From positions 1 through 6,479 of the forward strand of contig PUKG01000142.1 in NCBI GenBank assembly GCA_003550445.1: a DNA stretch of 6,479 nucleotides, read 5' to 3'. A program made the position numbers and the translations under genes. This document shows, piece after piece, positions 5,631 through 6,479 of this stretch (positions are counted from its first letter, which is position 1; the number at the start of each line of letters is the position of its first letter). Under the pieces are notes generated by a model. The model ran no database searches, was not told the DNA's origin, and saw nothing but the letters and a program-made list of their open reading frames with translations. Origin of the DNA: Halobacteroidaceae bacterium (GTDB taxonomy: Bacteria; Bacillota; Halanaerobiia; B1SED10-174).

Positions 5631-6479
5631 AGGGGCTTTCTTCCTTGATCTGGTAAGTTAACTCGAAGTTAATTCCTTCTGCAGTTCCCCTGAACTCAAT
5701 TTTATACTCCCCTGGCCCATAAAGTTTTACTTCTACCGGGTCACTCCTGATCCTCATGTTGTATCCGGTATAACTCTCCCCTTTTATTACCTCTCCACCG
5801 GGATCAATAACTGCCAGGATAAAATTCCCCCGGTCAACCTGGAAAAAATAACTAAAGACAAGGGTTTTTTCTTCCCCTTCCTCGAGGACAAAACTTTCTA
5901 AAATAACCAGGGCGTCCAAAGTTTGGGCGGAAAAACTAATGTCAATACCTGCTTCATCAAATGGAGCCATATGGGCTACAGAAAAACCTGAAAGGGCAAT
6001 AATGAGAAAAACCCAGGCTCCAAGAGACAGGTTATCTCGAATTTTTCTTCTATAATTTTTTGGGTTGGAGGTTTCTTTCCCATGCAATGCTCTAGACAGG
6101 TTAAAAAATCCTGTTTTCCGGAAAAAAATCCAGGCACCAAAAAGGAAAATGAAAAGGGCAGACATACTAACCAGAAGGGGGTGAGCCTCTGTGTGTTCAA
6201 TGAAAGTAATTACATCGTCCCCCTGAAAACCACCACGAATTAAGTAAATAACCGGGAGAAAAATCCAGGTAAGGGCCTGACAGAGAAAAGAAAAAATTGC
6301 TGCTGCAAAGGAAAAAGCAACCGCAGGGCTTAACCTGCTGAAGGGAATTAAAAAAGTCCCCAGGATCCCAACTATGATTGGAAGCAAGGCTCCTCCTGCA
6401 ATAACCAGAGCCCTCTCCCAGAACCCTATCATACTTAAATCAGAATAAGAAACGTGTGGATTGCCAAGGAAAATAAAAG
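5629..6479 (-). CDS. Multi-spanning membrane protein with extracytoplasmic beta domain (probably partial at its N-terminus)
   Basis: I do not recognise a family. Counting from the ATG at 6432, the 267 residues show membrane segments at about 8-30, 36-65, 84-104 and 135-154. A basic loop (105-134, with NYRRKIR at 126-132) should be cytoplasmic, and a soluble domain from 155 to 267 should lie outside. That domain alternates hydrophobic and polar residues like a beta sandwich and ends with PGEYKIEFRG (240-249), reminiscent of GOLD or PPC-like domains; this is inference. The ATG at 6430-6432 has no ribosome binding site, unlike the other genes here. The frame stays open upstream to the edge, adding 15 more complete codons (including FIFLGNPHVSYSDLS), so the real start probably lies outside the window. 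If it does start at 6432, it is a complete 267-residue protein. It is co-directional with fmdB but separated from it by a promoter. Confidence 0.75.
   Translation of the reverse strand, partial: FIFLGNPHVSYSDLSMIGFWERALVIAGGALLPIIVGILGTFLIPFSRLSPAVAFSFAAAIFSFLCQALTWIFLPVIYLIRGGFQGDDVITFIEHTEAHPLLVSMSALFIFLFGAWIFFRKTGFFNLSRALHGKETSNPKNYRRKIRDNLSLGAWVFLIIALSGFSVAHMAPFDEAGIDISFSAQTLDALVILESFVLEEGEEKTLVFSYFFQVDRGNFILAVIDPGGEVIKGESYTGYNMRIRSDPVEVKLYGPGEYKIEFRGTAEGINFELTYQIKEESP

Noticed and set aside
5479..5661. Plus-strand 60-codon frame over the fmdB promoter region
   Set aside because: It overlaps the promoter and leader of the zinc ribbon gene and has no homologous features.
5976..6200. Minus-strand 74-codon frame inside the membrane protein gene
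   Set aside because: It is an alternative-frame shadow; hydrophobic content is expected from out-of-frame reading of membrane helices.
1..6479. Abundant CCAGG/CCTGG pentamers across the window
   Set aside because: This can be explained by codon and dinucleotide preference; without counting against a background model I cannot claim enrichment.

Overview
The window looks like chromosome from an anaerobic, Firmicutes-like (Clostridia or Halanaerobiales type) bacterium. The grounds are strong GGAGG-type ribosome binding sites, TTG and GTG starts, purine-rich coding strands with many AGG/AGA/ATA codons, sigma-A-like promoters, and a gene set (formate dehydrogenase accessory protein FdhD, FmdB zinc ribbon, ABC-class ATPase of the COG3044 type) common in such anaerobes. 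The organism is inferred; no rRNA or other phylogenetic marker is present.

Layout: (1) 1-2604, minus strand: one 868-codon frame, open at the left edge. It starts at TTG with a GNAT acetyltransferase domain and continues for about 700 residues as a chain of beta-rich, carbohydrate-enzyme-like modules. It is the largest and least explained gene here. (2) 2605-2740: a 136-bp divergent intergenic region with a plausible promoter for the gene on the right. (3) 2741-4456, plus strand: a complete COG3044 'predicted ATPase of the ABC class'. (4) 4446-5237, minus strand: fdhD, convergent with the ATPase gene and overlapping it by 11 bp. Both stop codons lie in one 17-bp palindrome. (5) 5283-5504, minus strand: a small FmdB-type zinc ribbon gene with a near-consensus promoter upstream (5552-5580) and a strong Rho-independent terminator directly after it (5255-5285). 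(6) 5629 to the right edge, minus strand: a multi-spanning membrane protein with an extracytoplasmic beta domain. Its frame stays open to the window edge and the internal ATG has no ribosome binding site, so the true start is probably outside.

How they work together: fmdB and fdhD are in tandem, but a terminator lies between them and fdhD has no room for its own promoter after it. fdhD expression therefore probably depends on terminator read-through. FdhD supports formate dehydrogenase maturation, but no formate dehydrogenase subunit is in view. The GNAT fusion and the ABC-class ATPase are divergently transcribed and may share control; nothing in the sequence ties their functions together. 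No tRNA, rRNA, CRISPR array, insertion sequence or phage gene was seen.
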